Counted from the stretch's first letter, positions 18,073-27,874 are shown. The stretch: 43,159 bases of DNA from Pseudomonadota bacterium (GCA_027592105.1 JAQCLA010000002.1:1-43159); one strand, 5' to 3'. Made by a program: numbers and translations. Notes: a model not told the origin generated them from the letters alone.

Positions 18073-18539
18073 CGCGTGAAATCGGCCAATATGGCCCCGG
18101 ACAATTCCAGCAAACGCTGGGGCGCGATGGAAAAGATATGGCGCGGCGTGCCAGCGGCGGCATAGACCAGCTCGAAATCTAAAAGCTTTGGGTCGAACCA
18201 TGACCGGATCGGGCTGAGGTGCCCAACCGGGGCTACACCGCCGATGGCAAAACCCGTTTGCGCCCGGATCAGATCGGCATCCGCCTTGCCCAAGGCGGCG
18301 CCCGCAAGCGTGCTGGCCTTGACGGTATCGACCTGATTGCCGCCCGCCGTGATGAATAGCACCGCGTCGCCCTTGGCCTCGGCCCTGAAAATGATGGATT
18401 TGGCGATCTGATCGACGCCGCAGCCAGCTGCGCGGGCCGCATCCTCGGCCGTGCGTGTGCCATCGGCCATCTCGACCACATCGCTTGCCACACCGGCGGC
18501 ACGCAGCGCCTCTTCCACCCGTTTCAGACTTTTCGACAT
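18069..18539 (-). CDS. YbaK/EbsC-type aminoacyl-tRNA deacylase
   Basis: Probable trans-editing deacylase of misacylated tRNA, cytoplasmic. 156 residues of the YbaK/aminoacyl-tRNA-synthetase-associated domain: QIAKSIIFRAEAKGDAVLFI, a central AGGNQVDTVKAS, and GFAIGGVAPVGHLSPI, which matches the loop typical of the family. The exact tRNA specificity (Cys-tRNA-Pro, Ala-tRNA-Pro or other) cannot be settled. The start at 18539 is backed by GGAGGAAAGGG; the open frame reaches 18635 without homology. Convergent with lpxB, sharing TTAA at the stops, and divergent from glnE by 94 bases. Confidence 0.88.
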   Translation of the reverse strand: MSKSLKRVEEALRAAGVASDVVEMADGTRTAEDAARAAGCGVDQIAKSIIFRAEAKGDAVLFITAGGNQVDTVKASTLAGAALGKADADLIRAQTGFAIGGVAPVGHLSPIRSWFDPKLLDFELVYAAAGTPRHIFSIAPQRLLELSGAILADFTR

Positions 18540-18633
18540 CTCGGCCCTTTCCTCCCAGCGCCGCCTTGATCTCAGGGCCGCGCGAGATGTGCAAGCCGTT
18601 GACCACGGGGGGCAAGCGGGCCTAACTCGGGCC

Positions 18634-21432
18634 ATGAGCTTTGCATCGCGCCTGACCCGCCATCCGATCCCCTTCAGCGCCGCGCGCGGTGATGAGGGTT
18701 GGGCAGCACTTCATGGTGTCGATCTTGCCTTGCGCCCGCTGATCACAGGCGCGGCGGGGTCATCGCCCTATTTATTCGCGCTGATCCTGCGCGAGGCGGA
18801 ATGGCTGTCGGATGCGTTGCAAGTCGCGCCTGACGACACCATCGCCGCCCTGATCGCCGAGGCCGCACGGCTGGATCACGCCACACTCGATCGCGGGCTG
18901 CGCCAGCTCAAGCGGCGCGCGGCGCTGGTGGTGGCGCTGGCCGATCTGGGCGGGCTATGGCCCTTGCACCGCGTCACGCAGGCCTGGACCGATTTCGCCG
19001 ATGCCTGTCTGAAGGCGGCGCTGATCACCCATGTCGGGCTGGAAGCGCGGCGCGGTAAGATCCCCGGCATGACCGAGCAGGACGCCGAAAGCTTTGGCGC
19101 GGGCATGGTGGCGCTGGCGATGGGCAAGATGGGGGCGGGGGAACTCAACTATTCCTCCGATATCGACCTGATCTGTTTCTTCGATGATGAGCGGTTCGAT
19201 CCCGCCGATGCGATGGAGGCGCGCACAGCCTTTATCCGCGCAACCCGCCGCATGGCGGCATCGCTGTCCGACACCACCGATGAGGGCTATGTCTTTCGCA
19301 CCGATCTGCGGCTGCGCCCTGATGCGAGCGTCACGCCTGTTTGTATCTCGCTCACGGCAGCGGAACGCTACTACGAGGCCGAAGGGCGCAGTTGGGAACG
19401 CTCGGCCTATATCAAGGCGCGGCCAGCGGCGGGTGATCTTGCGGCGGGCGCGCGGTTTCTTGATACGCTTACCCCCTTTGTCTGGCGCAGGCATCTGGAT
19501 TTCTCGATGGTGCAAGACACGATCGATATGCGGCAGAAAATTCGTGATCACAAGGGATTGTACGGCAATCTTAAACTTGAGGGTCACAATATGAAACTCG
19601 GTGCGGGCGGTATCCGCGAGATCGAGTTTTTCGCCCAGACCCGGCAACTTGTCGCCGGGGGCCGCGACCCTGCCTTGCGTGCGCGGCGGACGGTCGATGC
19701 GCTTGGCGCGCTTGCCACGGCGGGTTGGATCGGCACGGATGTGGCGGATGAGCTGACCGATCACTACACCCACCACCGCGAGATCGAGCATCGCATCCAG
19801 ATGATCGACGATGCCCAGACCCATGATTTGCCCAAATCCGCCGAGGGTTTTGCCCGCCTTGCCCATTTATGCGGGACAGATGACATCGCGGCCTTTCGCG
19901 CGGGGCTGACCCAAAGGCTGGCGCGGGTCGAAATGATCTGTGGCGATCTGTTCCAACCGGGCAAGGCGGCGGCTGATGGCGAGGTGGCGGTGCCGCCCGA
20001 ACAGGCCGAAATCGTGGCTCGGTGGCCCACATATCCGGCGCTGCGGTTCGAGCGGGGCCATGCGATCTTTGCCCGGCTCAAGCCAGATCTTCTGCGCCGC
20101 TTTCAGCGTGCCGCACGCCCCGATGAGGCGCTGTTGAATTTCGATAGTTTTCTCAAGGGACTACCAGCTGGCGTTCAACTCTTTTCCTTGTTCGAGGCAA
20201 ACCCCAGCCTTGTCGATCTGATCGTCGATATTTGCGCCACCGCGCCGGGGCTGTCGCTGTATTTGTCGCGCCATGCAAGCGTGTTGGATGCGGTGCTGGA
20301 TGGGCGCTTCTTTGCACCTTGGCCCGGAACACAGGCGCTTCTGGCCGAACTTGCGGAGGTTTTGGCAGGGTCCGAGTTTGAAGGTCAGCTTGATCAAGCG
20401 CGGCGCTGGCAAAAGGAATGGCACTTTCGCATCGGTGTGCATCAATTGCGCGATCTGATCGACGAAGAGGTCGCGATGGCCCAATACACCGATCTGGCCC
20501 ACGCCGTGCTCGGCGCGCTTTGGCCTGTCGTTTGTGACGAGATCGCCCGCCGTCACGGCCCGCCGCCGGGGCATGGCGGTGTGGTCTTGGGGATGGGCAG
20601 TTTGGGGGCCGGGCGGATGAGCGCAGGCTCCGATCTCGATCTGATCGTGATCTACGACCCCGCCGATACCGAACAAAGCGACGGACCGCGCCCACTTGAT
20701 CCGCGCGGCTGGTATGCCAAGGCGACAAAGGCGCTGATCACCGCCCTTTCTGCGCCAACCGCTGCGGGCACGCTTTACGCCGTGGATATGCGGCTGCGTC
20801 CTTCGGGGCGGCAAGGGCCGGTGGCCACGGCGATCACGGCCTTTGCTCATTACCAACGCGTCGAAGCCTGGACATGGGAGCATATGGCACTGACGCGCGC
20901 GCGCGCCATGGCAGGCCCCGCCGATCTTTGCAACAGGGTGGAGGAGATCCGCCGCGCCGTGATCGCGGAAAAGGCCGATCCGGCCAAGGTGCGGGCCGAT
21001 GCGGCCGAAATGCGCGGCCGCCTTGCCGCCGCCGGGCGCGCAGGCAGCACATGGGCCATCAAGGAGGGGCAGGGCGGGCTGCAAGATGTCGAACTTTTGG
21101 GACAGGCCGTGGCCTTGGCGACAGGATCAGCGGCCCGCGCCACGGCCGCGCAATTGGCCCATGCGCCGGAACTGGGCTGGCTCGATGCCGGCCAGGCCGC
21201 CGATTTGATCGCCGCACATGGGCTTTTTGCCCGTGTGCAGGCCGCAACCCGGCTCTTGACCGATACGGCGCTCGACCCCGGTGCGATCGGCGATGGGGGG
21301 CGTGATTTTTTGGCGCGTGTCGCGGATGCGCCATCGGCTGACGCGCTTGCATTGAAATTGGATGAAAAGCGGGCCTATATCGCCGAGATCATCGACGCCG
21401 TGTTGGGCGCCGTCCCCCGCGAGGAACACTGA
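18634..21432 (+). CDS. glnE: Bifunctional glutamine synthetase adenylyltransferase/deadenylyltransferase
   Basis: Adds and removes AMP on glutamine synthetase in response to nitrogen state, under PII control. About 932 residues with two nucleotidyltransferase halves. The first has GKMGAGELNYSSDIDLICFF near 165-185 (Asp-x-Asp metal site), the second GMGSLGAGRMSAGSDLDLIV near 650-667. LEGHNMKLGAGGIREIEFFA is also diagnostic. The open frame reaches back to 18451; ATG 18634 is where a plausible N-terminus starts, though its ribosome site is weak. Stop overlaps the next ATG (TGATG). Confidence 0.94.
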   Translation: MSFASRLTRHPIPFSAARGDEGWAALHGVDLALRPLITGAAGSSPYLFALILREAEWLSDALQVAPDDTIAALIAEAARLDHATLDRGLRQLKRRAALVVALADLGGLWPLHRVTQAWTDFADACLKAALITHVGLEARRGKIPGMTEQDAESFGAGMVALAMGKMGAGELNYSSDIDLICFFDDERFDPADAMEARTAFIRATRRMAASLSDTTDEGYVFRTDLRLRPDASVTPVCISLTAAERYYEAEGRSWERSAYIKARPAAGDLAAGARFLDTLTPFVWRRHLDFSMVQDTIDMRQKIRDHKGLYGNLKLEGHNMKLGAGGIREIEFFAQTRQLVAGGRDPALRARRTVDALGALATAGWIGTDVADELTDHYTHHREIEHRIQMIDDAQTHDLPKSAEGFARLAHLCGTDDIAAFRAGLTQRLARVEMICGDLFQPGKAAADGEVAVPPEQAEIVARWPTYPALRFERGHAIFARLKPDLLRRFQRAARPDEALLNFDSFLKGLPAGVQLFSLFEANPSLVDLIVDICATAPGLSLYLSRHASVLDAVLDGRFFAPWPGTQALLAELAEVLAGSEFEGQLDQARRWQKEWHFRIGVHQLRDLIDEEVAMAQYTDLAHAVLGALWPVVCDEIARRHGPPPGHGGVVLGMGSLGAGRMSAGSDLDLIVIYDPADTEQSDGPRPLDPRGWYAKATKALITALSAPTAAGTLYAVDMRLRPSGRQGPVATAITAFAHYQRVEAWTWEHMALTRARAMAGPADLCNRVEEIRRAVIAEKADPAKVRADAAEMRGRLAAAGRAGSTWAIKEGQGGLQDVELLGQAVALATGSAARATAAQLAHAPELGWLDAGQAADLIAAHGLFARVQAATRLLTDTALDPGAIGDGGRDFLARVADAPSADALALKLDEKRAYIAEIIDAVLGAVPREEH

Positions 21433-21716
21433 TGTCGACCAATAAGCCCGCCGCCGTCCCGATCGATCCCAAGGGTCTGATCCGCGAATCCTTTCGGATC
21501 GACGGGATCACCGATGGGGAATGCCGCTCCATCTTTGTTGATTGGGCGCTCAGCCTCTCGGGCGCTGACCCGCGCGAGGCGATCACGGCCCTTCTTGCAC
21601 GCTATACGGATGCGCCCGTCGACCATCCGATGCTGGCGGTGCTGCGCGCAGGGCTGGAGGCCAGCCCAAAGGGCGGTCGGCGTGGCGGGCGCGCGGCGCG
21701 CGTGACGCAAGGCTAA
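21432..21716 (+). CDS. Hypothetical protein, 94 residues, coupled to glnE
   Basis: Not recognised. The protein is acidic-to-neutral and mostly soluble-looking. It begins MSTNKPAAVPIDPKGLIRES, has a likely helical core (DGECRSIFVDWALSLSGAD, then REAITALLARY) and a basic tail rich in Gly and Arg. ATG 21432 overlaps the glnE stop (TGATG), so it is probably translated with glnE and could be related to nitrogen control, but that is inference from position only. Its stop overlaps by 4 bases that of the convergent GlxA-type regulator. Confidence 0.75.
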   Translation: MSTNKPAAVPIDPKGLIRESFRIDGITDGECRSIFVDWALSLSGADPREAITALLARYTDAPVDHPMLAVLRAGLEASPKGGRRGGRAARVTQG

Positions 21717-22687
21717 TCGCGCGGTTTGTTGCCATGCGTGCCACGCTCACGATAGGGCGTGGTGGCATAATGGGCGCGGTAGCATTTCGAGAAATGCGAA
21801 GGCGAGGCAAAGCCGCAAGCCAGCGCCACATTGATCACGCTCATATCGGTCTGCATCAGCAGGTTGCGCGCCTTTCCCAGCCGCAATTCCATGTAATAGC
21901 GCTTGGGGCTGCGGTTCAGATAGCGGCGAAACAGGCGTTCCAGCTGGCGGGTCGACATATCGACATCGCGTGCCAGCGTGGCGGGGCTGATGGGCTCCTC
22001 GATATTTTGCTCCATCATCCGGATCACTTGGCCAAGCTTGGGGTGGCGCACGCCGATCCGCGTGGGGATCGACAGGCGCTGCGTGTCTTGGTCCGTGCGG
22101 ATCGAGGTATAGATCAGCTGATCGGCCACAAGGTTGGCCAGATCCTCACCATGATCATCGGCGATGATCTTGAGCATCAGATCGATGGAGGCCGTGCCGC
22201 CCGCCGTGGTGATGCGGTTGCCGTCGATGACGAAGACGGATTTCGTCAGCGTTACATCTTCGAATTCCTCGATGAAACTGTCTTGGTTTTCCCAGTGGAT
22301 CGTGGCGCGCTTGCCGTCGAGAAGACCAGCCTTAGCCAGCGTGTAGCCTGCCGTGCAAAGCCCACCGATGGTGGCCCCTTTGCGCGCCTCGCGGCGCAGC
22401 CAGTTGAGCATCTTTTTCGTGGTGGCCGAGGCTACATCGATGCCGCCGCACACCAGCACCGTGTCATCGCGGGTGATGTCGGGCAAATCGCAATCGAGCT
22501 TGAAGCCGATGCCCGCCGAACACCACGCAACCTCGCCGCCTTCACCGGCAAGCGTCCAGCGGTAGAGTTCCTTGCCGGACATGCGATTGGCGATCCGCAA
22601 CGCCTCGACCGCGCTGGAAAAGCAAAGCATGGTGAATTGGTCCAACAATATGAAGACATATTGCTTGGGGCCGATCTGGTCTGGCAT
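21713..22687 (-). CDS. GlxA family transcriptional regulator (DJ-1/PfpI-like domain plus AraC HTH)
   Basis: AraC-type activator of 324 residues. The N-terminal ~190 residues form a DJ-1/PfpI-like domain with GGLCTAGYTLAKAGLLDGKR around Cys111. The C-terminal ~100 residues carry two HTH motifs (SPATLARDVDMSTRQLERLF and SVINVALACGFASPSHFSKC). This architecture matches GlxA-type regulators such as GbdR and related regulators of quaternary-amine and amino-acid catabolism. The similarity to GbdR is an impression from recall, not a search. Divergent from the DAHP synthase gene, with 172 bases between. Targets unknown. Confidence 0.9.
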   Translation of the reverse strand: MPDQIGPKQYVFILLDQFTMLCFSSAVEALRIANRMSGKELYRWTLAGEGGEVAWCSAGIGFKLDCDLPDITRDDTVLVCGGIDVASATTKKMLNWLRREARKGATIGGLCTAGYTLAKAGLLDGKRATIHWENQDSFIEEFEDVTLTKSVFVIDGNRITTAGGTASIDLMLKIIADDHGEDLANLVADQLIYTSIRTDQDTQRLSIPTRIGVRHPKLGQVIRMMEQNIEEPISPATLARDVDMSTRQLERLFRRYLNRSPKRYYMELRLGKARNLLMQTDMSVINVALACGFASPSHFSKCYRAHYATTPYRERGTHGNKPRD

Positions 22688-22794
22688 TTGCGGTCTCGTC
22701 TTGGCACGTTGCGTGTGTCGCGGTTGCGCGCACAGATCGAGCGAAAGCAGCTTTTTTGCGCAGGCGCAATCCCCGGTCGTGTCGATTTAAGGCA

Positions 22795-22823
22795 TTGGAA
22801 GCCAAGGCAAGCCAGCCTATAAC
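22795..22823 (+). promoter_or_regulatory. Probable sigma-70 type promoter for DAHP synthase
   Basis: TTGGAA (22795-22800), a 17-base spacer and TATAAC (22818-22823), placed about 37 bases before the ATG. Good match and spacing, but predicted from sequence only. Confidence 0.55.
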
Positions 22824-22859
22824 CCGACCGCGTGACCAGACCACAGGAGATGCACCGCC

Positions 22860-24239
22860 ATGACCAGAACGAGCGGAACGGCTTGGACCAAAACCGATTG
22901 GCGCGCCAAGCCGCGCGTGCAAATGCCTGTATACCCTGACGCGGATGCCCTTCACAGCGTCGAGACGCAGCTGTCGAAATACCCGCCATTGGTCTTTGCG
23001 GGCGAGGCGCGGCGGCTGAAAAAGCAGCTTGCCGCCGCCGCGCGCGGTGAGGCTTTCTTGCTTCAGGGCGGCGATTGCGCCGAAAGTTTCGCGGAATTCT
23101 CGGCCGACAATATCCGCGATACCTTCAAGGTCATGCTACAGATGGCGATGGTGCTGACCTATGGCGCCAAGGTTCCCGTGATCAAGGTGGGCCGCGTCGC
23201 CGGGCAATTCGCCAAGCCGCGCTCGGCCCCCACCGAGGTTATCGGCGGCGTCGAGATGGACAGCTATAAGGGCGACATCATCAATGATATCGCACCCACG
23301 CCTGCCGCGCGCATTCCCGATCCGACCCGGATGCTACAGGCCTACACACAGGCTGCGGCCTCGCTCAACTTGCTGCGGGCGTTTTCGACAGGTGGCTTTG
23401 CCGATATCCACCGCGTGCATAGCTGGACGCTCGGCTTCACCGATCATGAAGACGCGGACAAATACCGCGATATGGCCAACCGCATCCAAGACAGCCTTGA
23501 TTTCATGGCGGCTGCTGGCCTGTCGGGCGAAACGAACCATGAGCTGAGCACGGTTGATTTCTACACCAGCCACGAAGCGCTGCTTTTGGAGTATGAAGAG
23601 GCGCTCTGCCGCGTCGATAGCACCACGGGCAAATGGCTAGCAGGGTCGGGTCATATGATCTGGATCGGCGATCGCACGCGCCAGCCTGACGGCGCGCATG
23701 TCGAGTTTTGTCGCGGTGTGCAGAACCCGATCGGCTTGAAATGCGGTCCCAGCACCAAGGAAGACGACCTCAAGGTCCTGATGGCCAAGCTCAACCCCGA
23801 GAATGAGCCGGGCCGGCTGACACTGATCGCGCGCTTTGGCGCAGGCAATGTGGGCGATCACCTGCCGCGCCTGATCCGCACGGTGCAGGCCGAGGGGGCC
23901 AATGTGCTTTGGTCATGCGATCCGATGCATGGCAATGTCATCAAATCCTCGACCGGCTATAAAACCCGACCCTTTGACGCGATCTTACGCGAGGTGCAGG
24001 AATTCTTCGCCATTCACCGCGCCGAAGGCACAGTGCCAGGTGGCGTACATTTCGAGATGACCGGCAAGGATGTGACCGAATGCACCGGTGGTATGCGTGC
24101 GGTGAGCGACGAGGATTTGTCCTCGCGTTACCACACGGCCTGCGATCCGCGTTTGAACGCCTCGCAATCGCTGGAATTGGCGTTTCTTGTGGCTGAAGAG
24201 CTGCAGCAAAGCCGCGAAGCGCTGCGCGCCGCGGTGTGA
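22860..24239 (+). CDS. Class II 3-deoxy-7-phosphoheptulonate synthase (DAHP synthase)
   Basis: First enzyme of the shikimate pathway: PEP plus erythrose 4-phosphate to DAHP; cytoplasmic. 459 residues, the plant-like class II (AroF_II) type. Visible landmarks: [35 protein letters not shown] with the metal-ligand Cys, [49 protein letters not shown] and [18 protein letters not shown]. Another shikimate gene, aroQ, lies at 38288 but is not in the same operon. Has its own likely promoter and no obvious partner gene. Confidence 0.96.
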   Translation: MTRTSGTAWTKTDWRAKPRVQMPVYPDADALHSVETQLSKYPPLVFAGEARRLKKQLAAAARGEAFLLQGGDCAESFAEFSADNIRDTFKVMLQMAMVLTYGAKVPVIKVGRVAGQFAKPRSAPTEVIGGVEMDSYKGDIINDIAPTPAARIPDPTRMLQAYTQAAASLNLLRAFSTGGFADIHRVHSWTLGFTDHEDADKYRDMANRIQDSLDFMAAAGLSGETNHELSTVDFYTSHEALLLEYEEALCRVDSTTGKWLAGSGHMIWIGDRTRQPDGAHVEFCRGVQNPIGLKCGPSTKEDDLKVLMAKLNPENEPGRLTLIARFGAGNVGDHLPRLIRTVQAEGANVLWSCDPMHGNVIKSSTGYKTRPFDAILREVQEFFAIHRAEGTVPGGVHFEMTGKDVTECTGGMRAVSDEDLSSRYHTACDPRLNASQSLELAFLVAEELQQSREALRAAV

Positions 24240-24249
24240 TGTCACCGTA

Positions 24250-24271
24250 GGGCTGCGGCTTAGCCGCGCCC
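24250..24271. terminator. Possible bidirectional hairpin between convergent genes
   Basis: GGGC-T-GCGGC, loop TTA, GCCGC-GCCC: a 9-bp stem with one bulged base between the DAHP synthase stop and the PAS-type gene, overlapping the latter's stop. No T-tract on either side, so terminator function is doubtful. Confidence 0.3.
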
Positions 24272-24835
24272 GCCGGGGATCAGGCGCAGCAAGGGGCCCT
24301 CGGCTGTCATCGCGCTGAGCGTGGTCAGGCGGGCTTGGCGGATATGAAACCGGGCGGGCCGTTCGGCGGCCATCGCGGCGCGACCGTCCATGCAGAGAAT
24401 TGCGCGGGTGATGGCACCGTGTTGATCGCGGAGCGGCAGCATGACCAACGGCACCTGCACAGGCCGGGCTGCGGTCGCTTGTGCCGGTGCGATCAAGGTC
24501 ATGCTCAGCATCGAGGGGCCGGTGAACACCCGAAGCGCAAGATCATGCAAGCGCGCCCTTGTGCCCAGCGCAAACAGACTACGCAGCGGCATACCGCGCG
24601 CCTCGACCCCCAAAAGTGCGCTTAACCCCTGACCACCGACGCGAAACCGCATCCGCCCGGCCGCTCCGATATCGACCAGCCCCGCCATATGCAGCCATGG
24701 GCCAAGGATGCTTGGGTCCAAATCCGCGCGGGCGGGAACTAGATGGCCACGGCGCAACCCTTGCCAATAGGCGATCAACGGGTCGAGCCCGTGACCTGGC
24801 GGGGGGTGAGGGTCGGATGGTTCGCGGTGATCCAT
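24260..24835 (-). CDS. PAS domain-containing protein (PAS_5-like)
   Basis: About 191 residues; resembles the alphaproteobacterial PAS_5 family, with PLIAYWQGLRRGHLVPARAD near the N-terminus and RMRFRVGGQGLSALLGVEAR in the middle. No output domain is visible, so it may sense or bind a partner rather than act as a kinase. The reading frame continues upstream to 25375 on the antisense of yicC with low-complexity translation; ATG 24835 is where sensible protein begins. No strong Shine-Dalgarno. Divergent from yicC and convergent with the DAHP synthase gene. Function unknown. Confidence 0.72.
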   Translation of the reverse strand: MDHREPSDPHPPPGHGLDPLIAYWQGLRRGHLVPARADLDPSILGPWLHMAGLVDIGAAGRMRFRVGGQGLSALLGVEARGMPLRSLFALGTRARLHDLALRVFTGPSMLSMTLIAPAQATAARPVQVPLVMLPLRDQHGAITRAILCMDGRAAMAAERPARFHIRQARLTTLSAMTAEGPLLRLIPGGRG

Positions 24836-24914
24836 GGGGCGGCGCGGTCTCGACTTGGTTACCCAAACCTTACTACCGTGGCGGCAAGCGACGGGGCAGG
24901 GGGAGAATCGATCA

Positions 24915-25820
24915 TTGGTTAACGCAGTACAGACCGGGGTCATCACCTCGATGACCGGCTTTGCCACGCGCGATGGCGCGGATGGTAAGGGGCTCAGCTG
25001 GAGTTGGGAGCTGCGCGCCGTCAATGCGCGCGGGCTTGATCTGCGGTTTCGGCTGCCCGACGGCTTGGGCGCGCTCGATGCGCCCTTGCGCCGGGCCTTG
25101 AGTGCCGCGTTGACGCGCGGGTCGGTCAGCCTGTCATTGCGGGTCGGCCGCGAGGGCGGCGGGGCTGGCGATGGCATTGATGACGCCCGGCTTTCGCATG
25201 CGCTGGCACAGGTCTTGCGGATCGAAGCGGCGGCGATGGCGATGGGCGTTGCGCTGCGCCCGGCCAGCCCGGCCGAGATCATGGGGCTGCGCGGCCTGCT
25301 CGATGGGCCCGAGATAGGCCTGCCCGACCCCGAGATGCTTTTGGCCGATATCGACCTGCTTTTGGCCGCTTTCACCGCGATGCGGCAGGCTGAGGGTGCG
25401 GCCCTTGCTGCGATTCTGCTGGCACAGATCGATCACATCGCAACGCTCGCCGATCAGGCCGACGCGCTGGCCGCTGCGCGCGCGCAATCACAGGCCGCGC
25501 GTCTGCGCATGGCTGCCCAAAGCTTGCTTGAGGGTGCCGAGATCGACGAGGCGCGGCTGCTGCAAGAGATCGCGACCTTGGCGCTCAAGACTGATGTCAC
25601 GGAAGAAATCGACCGGCTGCGCGCCCATGTGACCGCGGCGCGCGCGCTTTTGGCGCAAGGGGGCGCTGTTGGGCGCAAGCTTGATTTCTTGATGCAAGAG
25701 TTCAACCGGGAGGCCAATACGCTGTGTTCCAAAAGCCAAGATCACGCGCTCACCGCTGTGGGGCTTGACCTTAAACTGGCCATCGACCAGACCCGCGAAC
25801 AGGTTCAAAACGTGGAGTGA
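24915..25820 (+). CDS. YicC family protein (endoribonuclease-like)
   Basis: YicC/YloC family; members have been reported to act as endoribonucleases. About 301 residues. The hallmark [10 protein letters not shown] at the N-terminus, [20 protein letters not shown], and the C-terminal [20 protein letters not shown] are clear. Start is uncertain: the conserved Ser before MTGFA suggests a start upstream of ATG 24951. TTG 24915, preceded by AGGGGGAG at about 9 bases, is chosen. Two bases separate it from gmk, the usual neighbour. Confidence 0.92.
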   Translation: MVNAVQTGVITSMTGFATRDGADGKGLSWSWELRAVNARGLDLRFRLPDGLGALDAPLRRALSAALTRGSVSLSLRVGREGGGAGDGIDDARLSHALAQVLRIEAAAMAMGVALRPASPAEIMGLRGLLDGPEIGLPDPEMLLADIDLLLAAFTAMRQAEGAALAAILLAQIDHIATLADQADALAAARAQSQAARLRMAAQSLLEGAEIDEARLLQEIATLALKTDVTEEIDRLRAHVTAARALLAQGGAVGRKLDFLMQEFNREANTLCSKSQDHALTAVGLDLKLAIDQTREQVQNVE

Positions 25821-25822
25821 CC

Positions 25823-26482
25823 ATGACCGCCACCGACCCGATGGCCCGCCGTGGTCTGTTGATCATCCTGTCCTCGCCTTCGGGTGCGGGCAAATCGACC
25901 TTGGCCAAGATGCTGATGTCATGGGATCCGTCGCTGCGCTTTTCCGTCTCGGCCACAACCCGCGCCCCGCGCGCAGGCGAGGTGGATGGCGAGCATTACC
26001 ATTTCATGGCCGAGGCTGAGTTCAAATCCCTCGTCGCCAAGGGTGCGATGCTGGAACATGCCCATGTCTTTGGCCATTTCTACGGCTCGCCCATGGCCCC
26101 CGTCGCCACCGCGATCGAGGCCGGGCGCGATGTGCTGTTCGATATCGATTGGCAAGGTGCGCAACAGATCCGCAATTCGGCGCTGGGGCGGCACACTTTG
26201 TCGATCTTCATCCTGCCGCCATCCATCCCCGAGTTGCGCCGCCGTTTGGAAAGTCGTGGGCAAGACGGGGCGGATGTCATCGCCAAGCGCATGCAGAAAA
26301 GCTGGGATGAGATCAGCCATTGGGATGGCTACGACTATGTCTTGATCAACGACGATCTGGAGACGAGCTTCGCGCGGCTGAAAACGATCATCACCGCCGA
26401 GCGGCTACGGCGCGCGCAACAACCGGGGCTGGCCGATCATGTGCGCCATCTTCACCGGCAATTCGAGGAGGGTCAGCCATGA
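25823..26482 (+). CDS. gmk: Guanylate kinase
   Basis: Phosphorylates GMP to GDP with ATP; cytoplasmic. 219 residues. P-loop [17 protein letters not shown] (Gly/Lys near 21-24), [20 protein letters not shown] with the GMP-binding residues, [12 protein letters not shown] and [14 protein letters not shown] complete the fold. ATG 25823 is preferred over GTG 25817 because GGAG lies 5 bases upstream. Co-transcribed with yicC; stop overlaps the next start by ATGA. Confidence 0.97.
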   Translation: MTATDPMARRGLLIILSSPSGAGKSTLAKMLMSWDPSLRFSVSATTRAPRAGEVDGEHYHFMAEAEFKSLVAKGAMLEHAHVFGHFYGSPMAPVATAIEAGRDVLFDIDWQGAQQIRNSALGRHTLSIFILPPSIPELRRRLESRGQDGADVIAKRMQKSWDEISHWDGYDYVLINDDLETSFARLKTIITAERLRRAQQPGLADHVRHLHRQFEEGQP

Positions 26483-26997
26483 TCTACGCTTGGGAGGGGA
26501 TTACCCCCGTCGTTGATGCCGATAGTTGGGTGGCCCCCGGCGCGCATGTGATGGGGCGCGTGGTGCTATGCGCGGGTGCAAGCGTTTGGTTCGGTGCCAC
26601 CTTGCGCGGCGACAACGAGGAAATTCGCATCGGCGAAGGCTCCAACGTGCAAGAGGGCTGCATTTTTCACACCGATATGGGGTATCCCTTGTCGGTCGGG
26701 CGTGACTGCACCATCGGGCATAACGCGATTTTGCACGGCTGCACCATCGGCGATGGATCGCTGATCGGGATGGGGGCCACGGTTCTCAATGGGGCGGTGA
26801 TTGGGCGCGGCTGCTTGATCGGGGCGGCGGCCTTGATCCCCGAGGGTAAGATTATCCCCGATGGCAGCCTTGTGATGGGCATGCCGGGCAAGGTGGTGCG
26901 CGCATTGGATGCCGAAGCGCAGGAAAAGCTTTTGCAATCAGCCCGGAATTACGCCGACAAGATGCGCCGCTTTCGGTCGGGATTGGTGGCGCTTTAG
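26479..26997 (+). CDS. Gamma-carbonic anhydrase family protein
   Basis: 172 residues, left-handed beta-helix of hexapeptide repeats; the family includes zinc carbonic anhydrases and proteins of unproven activity. Visible landmarks: [38 protein letters not shown] and [20 protein letters not shown], which carry the His residues expected for zinc. ATG 26479 overlaps the gmk stop. CO2/bicarbonate interconversion is likely but not certain from sequence. Followed 4 bases later by the convergent chpT. Confidence 0.9.
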   Translation: MIYAWEGITPVVDADSWVAPGAHVMGRVVLCAGASVWFGATLRGDNEEIRIGEGSNVQEGCIFHTDMGYPLSVGRDCTIGHNAILHGCTIGDGSLIGMGATVLNGAVIGRGCLIGAAALIPEGKIIPDGSLVMGMPGKVVRALDAEAQEKLLQSARNYADKMRRFRSGLVAL

Positions 26998-27001
26998 GCG
27001 C

Positions 27002-27625
27002 TTAGGCGGTAGAGATCACCAGCCCATCATCGCTTGCGACGTAATTCAACGTCAGATCGAAGAGCGCGAGCGTGGCATGAAGGGCGGGAAACTGTGCCTC
27101 GCTGGCCTTCAGGGGGCGTGCTGCTGCGTTCATGCCGAAATGCAGCACAGACCATAAGGCTGGATCATGGGTGACGCGGGGTGCCTTGGCGTTCAGGCGC
27201 AGATGCCCGCCCGCCTCTTGCGTGATGGTCACATCGCCGCCCATGGGAAGGGCCGTTTCGGCGCAAAGCAGCATCAGATAGCCCATCTTGACCCGGTGGC
27301 GCGGCAAATCCTCGGCCACGGCCCAGCTGACATGCAGGCGCGCGCCCTGCCAAGGGCTTTGGGCTGTTGTCTTGGCCTCGCGCGCGGAAAGGATTTGGGT
27401 TGGGGCGGCTGCGCCAAAGGCGATGCGCATGAAACGCACCCGTGCCTGCGCATCGCGCACCGCGTCGCGGATCAGCGCCATTTCCGGCCCGCGCGCCGCC
27501 CCTGTCATCTCGATCAACTCCACCCCGTTGCCGATCGCGCCCAGCGGGTTTACGAGGTCATGACACAGCCGCGAGGCAATCAATTCGGCAAGGCTTTGAT
27601 GCCCTTGAGGCGTATGGTCATTCAT
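27002..27625 (-). CDS. chpT: Histidine phosphotransferase ChpT
   Basis: Shuttles phosphate from CckA to CtrA and CpdR in alphaproteobacteria. 207 residues. The phospho-acceptor motif SRLCHDLVNPLGAIGNGVEL holds His22, followed by a long helix bundle region and a degenerate ATPase-like C-terminal part (GGDVTITQEAGGHLRL). It replaces the HPt domain and resembles histidine-kinase dimers without catalytic ATP use. In Rhodobacterales this pathway often controls motility and gene transfer agents. Divergent from DUF3553 with only 15 bases between, and near the CtrA-type box at 27875. Confidence 0.88.
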   Translation of the reverse strand: MNDHTPQGHQSLAELIASRLCHDLVNPLGAIGNGVELIEMTGAARGPEMALIRDAVRDAQARVRFMRIAFGAAAPTQILSAREAKTTAQSPWQGARLHVSWAVAEDLPRHRVKMGYLMLLCAETALPMGGDVTITQEAGGHLRLNAKAPRVTHDPALWSVLHFGMNAAARPLKASEAQFPALHATLALFDLTLNYVASDDGLVISTA

Positions 27626-27640
27626 GAGGCGGACCTTTCC

Positions 27641-27826
27641 ATGCAGGACGATCTAAGCACGATCCTTGAGCCGGGCATGTTCGTGCGTGCGCCCGACACC
27701 CCGGATTGGGGGCTGGGGCAGGTGCAGTCGAATATCGGTGGAAAGATCACGGTCAATTTCGAGAACGAGGGCAAGCTGGTGCTGGATGCGCGCCATATCC
27801 GCCTGCAGATCGTATATCTCGACTGA
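27641..27826 (+). CDS. DUF3553 domain-containing protein, 61 residues
   Basis: A short protein with a Tudor/SH3-like DUF3553 look: ILEPGMFVRAPDTPDWGLGQ then SNIGGKITVNFENEGKLVL. The same domain appears at the end of some UvrD/Rep-type proteins and as standalone small proteins in Rhodobacterales. Role unknown. ATG 27641 has only a weak ribosome site; an in-frame open stretch upstream is antisense to chpT and not used. No transcription terminator was seen after it. Confidence 0.82.
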   Translation: MQDDLSTILEPGMFVRAPDTPDWGLGQVQSNIGGKITVNFENEGKLVLDARHIRLQIVYLD

Positions 27827-27874
27827 ACCATTCTATCGTCACCGGACCTTGCGCCCCAGGCTAAGCGCCACCGG

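Noticed and set aside
24836-25375. N-terminal extension of the PAS-type protein to 371 residues
   Set aside because: The extra part is antisense to yicC and is low-complexity Ser/Arg/Pro; the PAS-like protein starts sensibly at 24835.
27841-27874. ACCGG...CCGGT hairpin after the DUF3553 gene
   Set aside because: Stem is only 5 bp with loose inner pairing and no T-tract; not called as a terminator.
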